DNA from: Prostheceraeus crozeri
Taxonomy: Eukaryota; Platyhelminthes; Polycladida; Euryleptidae
Direction of reading: 5' to 3'
DNA length: 64,000 nt
Assembly (NCBI GenBank): GCA_907163375.1
Contig: CAJQUW010001747.1
Location: forward strand, 248,001 to 312,000
Part shown: in pieces, positions 21,864 to 35,000 of the stretch
How positions within the stretch are numbered: the first letter of the stretch is position 1
How the letters are laid out: each line of letters opens with the position of its first letter
The notes under the pieces: generated by a model
Databases searched by the model: none
Told to the model about the DNA's origin: nothing
Seen by the model: the letters and a program-made list of their open reading frames with translations, nothing else
Made by a program: the position numbers and the translations under genes

Positions 21864-24154
21864 TTTGTTACCGTCACAACTGAAGTCGACTCAACCCGAT
21901 GCAGTTGGCCTTTTGGATACATTTTCAACAAGCTAACCAACGAACGCCTTTCAATTTCTTGGCCATGTCGTGACATTCCAATTCATACCTCCAGATCCGT
22001 TCCATTGACTGTTCTTGCGAAAAAGACCGACCGTGACAGACAGTGCATTTACTAAGCTGGAGCTCTCAACTGACTTTGGTTACGTCTCCATAGCCATTCT
22101 GTCAACGGCTATTTTTGTTGTTATTCTGTTGGAGTCGAATACCGGTCAATTTCCACATGTTTGATTGTTTGCTTTTGTATATTGTATTCTGTATGTATTG
22201 GTATTTGGACATGGATTCTGTAAGACAATTTTATACTCTTTTACCCACGCTGTTATTACATGAATGACTTTATTACATGTATTTTGTAACTTATTTTCAG
22301 CATGTTGTTGATGATGAATGGAATCGTCCATACTTGTTGCACATTCCAGTTCAACTGTGTTGGTTTCAAGGCTGTGATTGGTCGCACATAGTTCCGTGTG
22401 TGGGATTCTGAGGTGTATCTGATTACTTAAACAAAACATTCCATACTGCTTGTCAGTTTCAAACTGCATATCCCGGAAATTCGGATTTTTTCTCCAGGCG
22501 TTTAAATTGGAATCTGTAGTACATATCATGGAGAAAGTAGATTTGGTACCAAACAAGTTTTTATATTGACTTTGTTGTTATGCATGAACTGAATCAAGTG
22601 GAATAGGAGTTTCTTTTATTAACCATTTATTCTTTCTCATCACTAATTCATATTTGCTCTGTTATTATTGCTTATGCTGTTGCAGTCTAATAATTGTGAC
22701 TCAATTGTATGATGATCATCATGTTTCGTGTTACTTTATTGACACTTTTTACTCTACCAATAACTAGTGTTAGACGAATGATCAATTCATTATCTTTTTT
22801 ATGAAATTATATTTGATTTGCCGAGTGGGATTTTTGATGTCTATTTATCGGGCTGATTGGTGTACAGCAGGATACATAGTCGTACAAACTGCATCGTCTG
22901 ATCGAAAGAGCGAAGCAGTATGCTTTTGCTGTACCTACTTCATTGGGCGACAATTTCAAGAACACCGGAGGCCAAAAGCCCAAAAATCATCTCGCGAACC
23001 TTTGTCGAAACTGTGACGAAGTATAATGAACTATGGATAGGCATTAACCTGCACCCAATAACTTTCTGATTCGCTCACATTTGTTCGGGAGATTAATTAA
23101 GACATTGATGATAAAATGAATGTTTACCATAGACAATTCATTAAACTCAATTCATCAATCACGATATTGTCGGCCTATTTGAAGAAATGATATGCTATTC
23201 ATATACAATTGTCTCCATATTAGGTTTTGTCATTGACAGCTGTGCATAGCAGTTGGCAGTTGTGCAATTTCAGTGAATGCGGAATGACTTACGCATTTAT
23301 TTTGCATAATTTGACGCAAATGATGATGCTAGACTTAGTTCTCAAACATCTTCGTGGACAGCATCGACATTGTATAAGTTGAAGTAAAATGTCGTGAAAT
23401 TTTATAATGGTTTGCAAACGAAGACTGGTAGGCTATAACATTTGTTGGCTTTCTTAAAAAGATGCAACGAGAGTCGAGTTCTTCAATTGAATACCTTTGG
23501 CTGTTCCGATAAAAGAAGAAATAGAAAATTCCACGTACATTTACAAGGTTCTCCAATTTGCTCACCTCGCGTGACGCTAAAGTTTACACAGAGCAGACTT
23601 TTGCAATTGGATAACAAAAATTTAGATGTATCGTTTGCATCATTCCACGATAATTGAGGTTTTTCGCCAGAATGACATCAGATGATTTCTAACGAAGCAA
23701 TTTATAACTTCAATTCAGACAACATGCATGTTGGTATACCATGCTGTCCATGAAAGGGTAAATCCATTTTTGTCATAAAGCGCTTCTTTTGTCTTTAAAA
23801 TGTAATCCTTAGTTCTGAACCAATTTCCATAATTGATCCTTGGAATCTCGGACTTTTTTGGCTCATGATAAATTCAAATCAATCTAACAAAGTTTTGTTC
23901 AAAAGTACCAAAAAATCCTGTACGAAGCATCGGCCAGCTCTATCTTAGGGTGAAATTTCGGTTTGTCTTCTTGAATTATACAAATAAAGTTATGCAACAG
24001 GCCTATCATCAGAAAGCGCATGAACCGCACTTTCACCCAGCCAGACAATGATTTGGGTGACAATCATATCAAAATCTCGTAAAACGACCAAATGTCCCTC
24101 TCTGACCGAGACCACAAAATTATCTGTCAGGAGACACCGGTAATAGTCTGTAGG

Positions 24155-24155
<1 letters not shown>

Positions 24156-24186
<31 letters not shown>
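24156..24186. repeat. (TA)n microsatellite
   Basis: About 15 uninterrupted TA units in the intergenic region. Confidence 0.9.
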
Positions 24187-24189
<3 letters not shown>

Positions 24190-24689
24190 CATTATAAGCT
24201 TACAATTACTTTTGCAAATGCTCAATTGACGTGTGGTCGCCACTTTCCAGTTCAAAATGAAAATTTGACTATGTATACGGCACGAAAATTTTCAACGAAA
24301 ACGAAGTTGAAAAGACAAAAATTGTACAAAATGTTACTGTATAAAATGGATTTACCCGAAAATATACGAACCACAGAATTAGATTCATGCTGCGCGCGCT
24401 TCGGCTTCCTAGAAAGGAAGAATTGTATGCAACCTTAATATCGAAATGGCACATCACGGAATTAGACAACTTGCTCCTTCTCGAATGGATAATTTGTGCA
24501 TCGCTTGTTATTGGAAATGGCAAACAATAAACTGTCAGCAGAGGACACCAGGTGAGAGATGCGTGCGTGCTGTGATATCACTTCGCACACACCAAAACAC
24601 ACATCGCCTGGCTAACACTCGATTCAGCGTATGCACTTGAGAAATGCCGAGGAGAGGATGTGAAAACATCAAGTGAACTAATTTTCGTA

Positions 24690-24935
24690 CGCCTGCATAC
24701 TTTCTTTACTAATGATCGGAAGGGCCAACATTATGGAGAAAACTTGTGCGCAATGATCTGAATTCTTCGAATCTGAAGGAATTTTGGCAATCGAAGCACT
24801 TTGCTGAAACTCACTTTAATCCGCAACCGACGCACGACTTTTTTTCCTATCTCTGTAAGGTATTAGGAATTCTTTTTGCCCACCTAATAGGTTCCTCGAT
24901 GTGCCGTCAATTTCGTATTAATGACACTTCTAGCA
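24690..24935 (+). repeat. Dispersed repeat family, copy C
   Basis: It matches copy A (minus strand, 7381-7615) over most of its length; the shared core is CTTGTGCGCAATGATCTGAA and TTCTTCGAATCTGAAG, then CGACGCACGACT and TAGGAATTC(C/T)TTT. No ORF. Ends are undefined because only pairwise matches within this window were available. Confidence 0.6.
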
Positions 24936-27900
24936 AACCGAAGCAGATAAACAAAATATCTAATTCTGCGATACGAACAATTACTTAGCTTTGTAAGATC
25001 ATCCTATTTGCGTCAAATTAAAAGGTGGAAGTCATCATTCCACGACGATTAAACATGCACATTGGTAAATTTTTCACGGTGACCAGCATATATAGGTAGG
25101 CTACGTGAAATCGCTCACATGTGCAGTTGCAGATCATCACAGCAATGTCGATCGCGATAAGCAGGCAGACCTACAACAATGCTTTCGAGAACAAAGAAAA
25201 GTGCGCCCCTGTGGGAACGCATCTTGCTAATATCAACAGATTATCTGGCGAGGTAGCGATTTTGTGGATAATTTTTTAAAGGTTCATTTTAGTGTAAAAA
25301 CTATCTCCGCATGTGAAAATGGTCATCATTTATCCAAAAACATGTGTAAAATTAAAAAACGGCAGGTGGCGAAAAAGTTGCTTGGTTGGTAGATATTTGG
25401 TTACTAATGCGAGCTGATTTTTCGCCAACCGGCGAAATCGTGGATATTGTAGCAACTAATTAGTGGTAAGTATAAATGTTCGTATATTACCTTCACATGA
25501 AAATATATTGTATACTCAGTCTGATCTGATAAAAAGGGATCTTTCTTTAATTCACGAAGGCTTAAACTAAAAAAAGTATTTATCTTCCATAAATGTCGCA
25601 GTAAATACTATGATATTATTCAAATATTTGTCATTGTTGTAAATTATTGAATGTCAAGAGATGTTATGAAAATTGATATATGCGGATTCTCTATATTCTT
25701 ATCATTATCAAAGAATGATAGTCTGCACTTATTTCTTAGATAGATTAGCCATAAATGATAGATTTTTCAGTCTGAAATACATTGATATATCGCTTATGAG
25801 TGAAGTTCTTGGATTTTAGAGGTATTGTCAAATTGACCATACCTTGGTCGTTCTAGGGTAGTAAAATACCTTGGTCGTCCTAGGGTTAAACCAAGTTGCT
25901 TCATTTTTTGTATCTTTCTATAAGTTTTCCATTTCCTCCACTTAGCATCAAATAGCTGATGAGACACAATTACTATTGTGTTGGTAACCTACCCACAAAA
26001 TTGATTTAATGCCTACTTGCCGAACTTCTTAAGGAATTCTGCAACGGCCAAATTGTCCTGAGGCAACTAATGAAACCTGACAACAATCGATTTTTGGTGC
26101 TGGTTTGATGCATTCATCATTCCGCTCAGGAAGCCGTGTTAAGTCTATCACCAAGAACCCGAACTGCCTAGGCTTGAATGCACAAATTTTGCTAAAAAAT
26201 CGCGATCACTGCTTCCGTGTCAAAATCTTCGCTTCAATTAAGCAAATCACCAGTTTAATGCGAAGTTAGCGCTGTTTATCATCGCTAACATATAACTCTT
26301 GAGCGCAAGTAACATCTTAATAAGCATCATCAATTGTCATGGTCAGCAAATGTCTTCTAAAATCTTAGATTCCATTATGATAAATAAAAAGTCAGTGTCA
26401 TCAAATTATCATACAAAACTTAACATATATTGATGGAAGTGCTATACATAGGCATCCACATGCGCAAATGTTCACAGCCAGAACACGAACACACTCGGAG
26501 CATGCTAGTCGAAACAGATTTTTTCGAACCGATCATAAAACGACAACCAAAGAGCAAATATTCAAATCTGAAATTTGATTTTATTGTCTGCAAAACAACA
26601 ATTATCCTGACTAGAATTTACACTCGTATTTTCACACAGGCTGGTAAGTTTTACGGTTGTGGTGGGAAGACACATTGATAATAAATATATCAAATTAAAC
26701 TGGTAACAAATAGATCAAATTAAAGCTTGATTGACGAAATCGGTTCGAAGAATCCTTCAGCTAGTCATAGTGTTGGCAGAAAGGTTAATGCTTTTAAAAT
26801 GGCGGGAGTGTACACTTTTGCACAAATCATAATTACACGAAAATCACTTTATGTAGTGGCAATACCAGCTATATCAGAGAATCATTCATCATTGTACATC
26901 GCATTTCGTCCCTGTGACGGCCATATACGAAGCTCTGGTGAGCAAGCAATTTGAACAGTAAGAAAGAAAAAGAAATATAGAAAGAACACGATATGAAGTT
27001 GTCAGTGAAGATAAGGTAACTACCTCAAAATCGAAGGTTGGTAGATTATTACCCTAAAATATGGGTTAAATCAACTCTCTGATTAGAATATCACGAGAAG
27101 CAATTAGGATTGATAGTTTAAATGAATCTTGTAAATTATACACATATGCTCTTAGTTGAATAAATTAGATACGCTTCTAATGTAAGAAGTCAAGTTAAAA
27201 AATGACAACATTATGAGTATAGTTGAGAATATATCTGATGTACTTTGAAACGCATGAAGTTATCAGAACCATCTAACATTTCGCACATTCGTATTGGTGA
27301 AAAAAAACCAAAGACTACCGATTTCAATAATTTAGACTAGAAAACTAAGTTGGAGCATTGATTAGAAAATTCAAAGATCATACTAAAGAATAGGCTGTTA
27401 AGTAAAAATTTCAATCGAAGTTGATTTAGAAGCAGAAGTCAGCAAACGACTGAGTACAAGATAAAGCAGCCAGCAGCATGCCGAAAGAGGGAGCGATTAT
27501 CATTACATTTTCTTAAGTTGCTGATATGATTATCATTGAGAAATAGATGCGAAGTTAGATATGATTCCGTTGACTTCAAGTTAATTTTCTGTAAAATTAA
27601 CTTCAATGGCGTTTAAGATTTATCACTACATAAATCTGAGAACAGCGAACACTTACTACAACAACGGCAGTATGTTTTCAGACAATATGTTTTCATCAGA
27701 TTAATACAATGCGAGAGGGAGAAACAAAATTATTAGTCGTATACTCATATCAGTATCAGGATGAATGATGAAACACCAAACTCCGTCGTTAAAATCGAAA
27801 AATCTTCAGATTTACAGAATGCAAACAACAAATCTCTCAGCGCCAGAACATGTCAAGATATGGCGTTTAACTCCGTCATGCTCCTTATTTCATTGTACAA

Positions 27901-28605
27901 AACATACAAACAGTCACAGTCACAAACAAAAAATGAATTGCATTTAGTCTCTGTACACAGCGATATGAGCAAAGCTCGATAAGTATTTACATATGCGTAC
28001 CGCAACGTTTTTATCGTCGTTACGGTAATACAATACAAAATAAGATAAAATATGATAGTTCTAAAGGGACAATTGAACGCTGATGTAGCGGTTCAATCTC
28101 TCAACTGAGCGAAGATGAAACTATTCTATTCTGCTTTGCATGTACACGAGACGTGGATGTACGAACATAAGTCAGTCAAGAATGCACGTTTGACTCACGA
28201 AATGCTCTAATCCTTCCGCGGACGAGCGATATCTTAGCCACCATCATCAGACTAGATTGACAAGAGGATTCAAACAAAGGCATGGAAGGAAGTTGGGGAG
28301 GAATCAGTTGAAGATGGTCAGAAGCTGTCAACCACACACAAGAGGCAGACACAAGGCAGTGAACAAACGAGAAGATTCACATGAAATATAAATTGCATTA
28401 CCACCTCTCTCTTCTCTTGTCACACACTTCAATTTTCACTGGGATGATCGGCCGGCCCCGACTACAAACGCTCTGGTCTCTCCCATTGGACGGTATAGCA
28501 ATACAATTATGGAAACAGGACTTGAGTCACTCGAGGTAGTTTGGCGATTGGCGAATCGTTCACGCAGTGGCCGGTATCACCAAGTCAAACATCCCATTCC
28601 CCTTG

Positions 28606-29009
28606 TCACCTGCGTCTGGGTGGCAACGGAGGTGGATTGCCTTCTTCATCCTCTGCATCTTCTTTTCTGACCCGTCGAGCCGGTCTAGGAGGCACCTGAG
28701 GCCGCGGGGTTGTCTGGTTACCATCCTCCTTTCGTCTCGGTGGCAAAGGGGGTCCGGAAACAGGAGTTGAAGGTGGTGACGGAGAGGGGAAGAAAACGGT
28801 AGCCACTGGGTCTTGCAGACCTGCCGAGTAAGGTGGATTGCCACTACTGCTCATGCTGCTGTCGTGCCGGCGAGGCGGTAGCGGAGGAGGTATAGCTGGT
28901 GCTGATTCAGCAGGCGAAGCTGAGAGAAGACTTGGCGAAATTGATGCACTTCCACCGTTCGCTCCATCAGTCATCATATGAACAGGATCTGACTTGCTGT
29001 AACCATGCT
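28606..29009 (-). CDS. SOS: SOS terminal exon: proline-rich tail with GRB2-type SH3 ligands
   Basis: Acceptor ATTGTAG|AGCATGG. Phase 1 is completed by AG to give Lys, followed by 133 codons to a TGA at 28608-28606. It contains IPPPLPPRRHD, GPPLPPRRKE, RPQVPPRPARR and, at the very C-terminus, NPPPLPPRRR. These fit the PxxPxR class II SH3 ligand; human SOS1 has four such sites for GRB2. An acidic linker (KEDAEDEEG) precedes the last one. The last motif ends at the stop codon, unlike human SOS1, which has a tail after it. Confidence 0.93.
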
Positions 29010-32000
29010 CTACAATAACGTAATGAAGCTTTTATTGTAATGATGAAATAATATTATGAGGTTAATGTCAATAGCGAGGGAATCAGATTTACAAGAAATG
29101 CATTGTATTCTTGCATCGGATTTGTATGTAAGTTATCATGTCGTGCTATTCACTCTAATACGCTGATGTTAGAATATTAAGCATGTTCTATGGTAATCAA
29201 TGTTTTATCACCATTATTTTGGAAGTTTCATTGTATTTAAAAGGAAAGACTAAACAGAAGATCAGAAGTCAATGAAACTTAATGGAAGTTTAGACAGATG
29301 TTATTTTCTACCTATCACGGTAACAGCAAACACAAAAAAGTATCTCTAGTTTTGGCTCTATATTAGTACCTCCTAGTCGCTACAGTACGAGACGAATGTT
29401 CCTCCATAATGCATGTCAACATCGTCAAAGTTAATCGAAATAATAGTATACTCTTATCCTTGAAGCACAATAACGTCGACCATCTCTTCGTTGTGATCGA
29501 GAAAAGTGATACATACACATAATCAGACAGCTCACTCCAGAAACAGAAACACCTAAACAATTTAATTCTGTGGATACAAAATATTAGGGGTGCAAACGCG
29601 AGAAAAATGAATGAAATACCGGTGTCACTTTCTGAAGACCGACTATTCTCTGTTCTCAAAGTTAAAAAAACAGGCTATTTAACTCAGTTACCAATGACTG
29701 CAACCAAGAACATCTATTATTCTAAGGTAGCTAAGAGACGGTCAAATTCGATAGCGTATACTTAACTAGATGATAGATGACAATAGAGTGCATCTGGATA
29801 AAATACATGTAGCAAGATGCAAACCAGTTGTAAAAACTTAACTACATTACTGCGAAATGCATTATAATCCAACAAAATCGATTGCTGCACATCCTAATAC
29901 GCCTATTCATGATGAGAACAAGTCGGGAGAAAATGCACACCACAACATTTCAGATATCGCTGAGCTGAGACTTTATACCCTTCGCTATTCGAATTATCTA
30001 ATATAAAGCGTCCTTTAGTACATGTTATTCTGATTACTGGACTTATTTCGAGAACAATGTGCCATCACATGTACAATTTGATACCGGCTTTGGAATCTAA
30101 TACTTTCAATTTTTTATGTTTCAAATGTTTCATCTTTAATCAGATCAATATTGCTTTATCTATTATTAGTTTCTGAAAAAATTCCTTAGAAACACTCGAA
30201 ATGCTAATTTCTTTACATTTCAGTCATGGCTTTCATGATATCAAATTAGGCAATACCATTGCAGGTATGACTAAAGCAATTTGTAAATCACTGAAGGCAT
30301 TTTTCTGTGGCTACTCTGCTTTGAATCAAGGAAATACAGTATTTAACTGTTCCCAAAGGGCAAATATAAAATACTCCTAAAGTATTAATGAATCGAACTT
30401 ATTAAGCAAATCCTCACAATTAATATACAAAAAAGAAACATGGTAAAAATGTAGAAGCTTCATTCCAAAAGCTGTTGATGCTGATCGAATGGATAGCTTC
30501 AACCACTGCATTGTTGACAGCTCTTTGCTCTTGCAAGAGTCTTGATATTCCCATCTGTCTTCTTCATTGGGCTAAACATCTTCTTTCAAATAATAAATTC
30601 TCTGCATGAATGGGCGTATTAGGATGTGCAATCGATTCTGCTGGATTATGACACATTTCACAATAATAAAGTGAAAATTTTGCAACTTGCTCCGTGGTTT
30701 TACCAAGATGCGCACTATCTTCATTTATTAAGGCTTCCAAAGTCACCGGCCTTCAATTAAGTGCATGCTATCAGACTTGAATACAGCTTAGATCAGGGCT
30801 CGAAGTCATGCCGCATGAAAATTCCAGAAAATTCGAATCTCAGACAGAAAATTGCATGAAATAAGGAAATTAATACACCTTTTGAAAGATCTGCAGGAAA
30901 TGAAATACTCTAAGATATCATATATAAATCACAGATGCTACTGTTGCAACTTCCCAGCAAGTCGACAGAAATTGCGTGTGTTGGCAATGAAAACCCACTT
31001 AAATAATTATCATAAGCGCATTGTCTGTGACAATGAGAAGAATGAAATTGAGCTACACGATCATGTACCAACTGCATTTGGATATCATTGAAAAGATTAT
31101 TACAACAGAAAATTTGAATTCGATGGCCAGATTAACACTACAGTTCTAACACACTTTGCTTTAAATTTAAAAAAGATGAACAGGCAAAGACAGCCAGATA
31201 TCTTTTAGCTTTAATTTTTCAGGTTTTCTTTATAAAAATGATCAGCAACCTCAAAAGGTTACATTGATAAGAGAAATAGAGCATCATGAATTACAACTGA
31301 AGTGTTGATAATGAGTTCAACATTACTAGCTCATCAAAGCGTATTTCATCAGTAGGGCCCCCAGAAGTCAATAAAGTCAATTTTTTTATTATGAGTTCCG
31401 GTGACCAGAAATGTCTAAAACCGGTGTAATAATGGTCTATCTGGTCTATTGAGAAAGTTATAAAAGTCAATAAAGTCAATTTTATTGTTTTAGGTCAATA
31501 AAGTCAATTTTATTGTTTTTGGTCTATAAAGTCAATTTTCGAGAACTATTCGTCATATTATTGTATTTTCTAGAGACAGATACAAACAATGTGTTTTTAT
31601 GTTTATGATACGCACAAAATTTTCTTTGTTGATGGCTGAGTGGCATTTGTGAGACGGCATTATATTAAACACTCAATGATATTTAAGTTCTTCAATCGAA
31701 TACGTACAAGGTCACGGGAGAACGAAGGTTGTCAATTTGCGAACTCTAGATGATCATGTGATTCTCAAAAGCGCATCGGGAGTACTAAGAATAGCAATGA
31801 CTGGTAGCTATTATACATGTAAGTACTCCATGGTGAAATCAACGACTACTGGTTTTCATCATTTCCATTTTTAATACTCCCTGGTGGCAATAAATGGCGT
31901 TGCAATCATTGAAGAAGTCATTGTGTTGACTTGCATTGAGTTGATTTAAATATTCGAAAGTTCATCCTTCACTATCGCTGAGGCTTTCGACCAGTTGCAA

Positions 32001-35000
32001 GCCATGAATTTTGCAAATGACCCTTGTGGTGTTGGACAGTACATAACAAAGCGATTGAGTGCAAATGACATGTCGTCCATTGTTGGTCTCACACGGTCGG
32101 AGGTGTCACCAAGCATTTATGGATTGTTACAGAAGTGTCAGCCCTCGACTGCTGCGATTGAACGAAGCTTCTCTATGCTTCAGAAACTACTAGCCAAGGA
32201 CAGGAATTTTAAACCTCATAACGTGAGGCAGTTTCTTGTTTTATATTACAATGGTAAGTAAATGACAATATTTTGACTATGATTGAACTAGTCGTTTTAC
32301 AATAAAAAATAAATGAATAAATCAATGGTTCTAATCAAACTCCATGGAATCATAAGCGTTTTAATGTGGCACGGGTACTTATCCCCTCATCTTCCAAAAA
32401 TACATTTTTTAGAAATCACTACCATCATAGGTTGGTTTGTCCCCCCTTGGTTAGATCCTAGGTATGTATGCCCTGCATAAAATGAATGGTTGAAACTCTC
32501 TACAAATGGTTAGGTCTATAAAGTCAATTTTTCCGATTTTTAAAGTCAACTTTTCATTTTTTTAGGTCAACTTTCTGGGGGCCCTATTCATCAGTCATCG
32601 TGCTGACTACTTTTGATGTGTGGAGTGCCATAAATGCACGCCCAGACCAACACTGCAGTCTGAGATCAAACGTAGAAATGCACTAATTTCAATGCGCATT
32701 GCATTTTTTGACAACGGTATAAAAAATAAGTTCTACCAATATTTGATCAAATTCACACAGCCGTAAATGATGAGCTTTTCAGCTTTGATGTTGTAATACT
32801 TAACATTTCTGCAATTTTTTACACAATTTCCGTATATCAATAATTATATTAATTTCAATGCTTTCAATTTCAGTGATTATAGTTAGCGAAGTAAGTAGAG
32901 ATGCATTATCTGTAGGGATTGCTGCTCTTCGAAGAGGTGATGCTTAAAGTAAAAGAAATACACATATAGCCAGTATACATAACGAATTGAAAATCAATTT
33001 TTGATTGTCTTTGTGAAATAAACAATAGTCGTCGAAATTGGGGCATCAGAATGGGCATCCACCAACTGTGTTCAAGACATATCGAGCTCATCCGTTGAGA
33101 GAAGTGAATTATCATGTCAACACGTTAGGAATCACAACAACTAACATTGACAAGGCCATACACTTGAAACAATGAGAAGTGTAGCACGTAGAGAACTTTC
33201 GAATAAAATTCGAGATGCATAATCTAATAACTTGACGCTCATATTATCGAAATCAATCCACCTGTTGTGATAACAGCATGCGAGAAACATATGCAGGTTA
33301 AACGCTGGTAAACAATCATTCGTGGTCAGTCGTGTCACGTTAAAATACTTGTATAGTAAAAAAAAACTGATTGACTTTTCTTTTCCTATATTACGAACAA
33401 TAAGGAAAATCATGTTTGAAGAACACTAACAAATGTCAAAGATATCGCCATACGAAAACGAAGCGGACACCCAAGGGATGCGTTTGCGAACAGGAAGACA
33501 CCTATTCTGAACACAGGTGAGCACATAGATAGGTCTCATCCTCCTTTCGCTCAAATTTCGGACCGTCGATCAGACTCTGGAAAATTTCATGAAAAAGACT
33601 CTATTTGAGCTCGCTGAATCGCATCAATTAAGCATGTATTGAGGAGGAGAGCAATAATCGAAGTTTGAACGAACGTAAGAGCTGTATTTCATTTTCAGAA
33701 ATATTACAACTTTAAGTGATTGTAAAATTATTCTTACAAAACATAAAATGCGTGAAGATTTTTTAATTACTGCTGTTGTGTTACATGACAAATGAATATC
33801 AAAATCTTTGACATGCTTCGCCGGTTGTATGAGAAAATTGTCAATGAAGCATCAAATTCAATTTAGGACAAATAAATGCGCCCAGTTAACCGTCCTACTA
33901 TGCGGTCAGATTTCGAAATGGGCAGGTACAGACGCTACGTCTAGCGCATAAAAAGGTCTTTGCTGAGGTTAATCGGATGCATCACGCATGAAAACTAATA
34001 GCAATTAATGAGAGATCATTATGCTGAATGATGAGAAATATATAAATCGCTTATTACGAACCTCATACATGTGCATGTTTGTATGTATAGGAAAAACACT
34101 TTAAAAGAGAAGTGTCGAACAGCTTCACACTGCAAGCATTGACAGCGGCAAGTGAATGTTCCTTGCAAACAGATCGTCAGCAAAATGAACAGGCCGTTCG
34201 AGTTTCATCGAGTTACTTGTTTTGCATGTCCTTGAGCTGCTTTGTAGATCCAGTCAACAACATTTTTAAAGCACATCATCAGCAACGAGCAGAGAAAAAG
34301 TGTTTTAATCGCTAACTTCTCAGTGTGTCTTGTAGGCATTGCATATCGGCCCGCTTTCACGGAAGAACATTGACTGCATTTTTTCTTCATGTTGAAGGAC
34401 GAACTTTAAACCACTTAGCACCATCACGACCTATAAAACATTGTGCTTGATCCTTAGAGCTGTTTTCAGAAACGACGGGTTCTCGCTAATGGTTGTTCTT
34501 TTCTGCATCCTCGCTTTCTCCCTCATACACCTCCTGCAAACTTTGTAGAGCGGCATCTTCCTGATCATAATCATCCTCATCCCATGGAGAATCACCTTCA
34601 TTATCGTCGTGTTGAAAAAATGTTGCCACAGCCTGTCGTCTCGGTTGGCGGCTCATCCTAGCACTCACGAATTCGAAATATGAAATGAAAAATGTGCCAC
34701 TCATTTTCAGACTACCGACGAATCACGTGAGTTCTGTTCTTGTAGGCCTCACATGTCAAGGAAAATCAATAGCAAAGCAGGAGATTTTTATGAGAGGGAT
34801 GTCTGCAATCAATAACAACAAAAGTCGAAGACATTCGTTAAGAGAATATGTGAACAGCCATAGTTAGAAGAGAAACTCATCCCAGACTGAATCCGCCCAG
34901 GAGGGTTAAAAAAACAGAAACAAGTCCAGCTTGTTCAAACTGATTTTTTACAGCTTTTAAAATCATCTTCCATTTCGAACACCGCTGAGATAAAGTTTAA

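Larger units (their letters stand above)
21864..28605. other. Intergenic region between two convergent genes (3' UTRs not delimited)
   Basis: No coding region is supportable. It contains dispersed repeat copy C (24690-24935), a TA microsatellite (24156-24186) and a two-copy 27-bp direct repeat (TACCTTGGTCGT(T/C)CTAGGGT) at about 25840-25890. The longest frame (22146-22556, minus, 136 codons) looks random. The 3' UTRs of both flanking genes must lie at its two ends. Confidence 0.5.

Noticed and set aside
22146-22556. 136-codon minus frame in the intergenic region
   Set aside because: No recognisable motif; likely chance.
25790-25835. GAGTGAAGTTCTTGGATTTTAG resembles the conserved 18S rRNA phrase GGTGAAATTCTTGGATT
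   Set aside because: The similarity stops after about 20 bases and the surrounding AT-rich sequence does not match rRNA; treated as chance.
26751-26775. GGTTCGAAGAATCC, considered as a tRNA T-arm
   Set aside because: No acceptor, D or anticodon arms can be folded around it.
34486-34656. Acidic 56-codon minus frame (MSRQPRRQAV..., then WDEDDYDQED)
   Set aside because: It could be the N-terminus of a transposase, but nothing follows it in any frame that I can identify.
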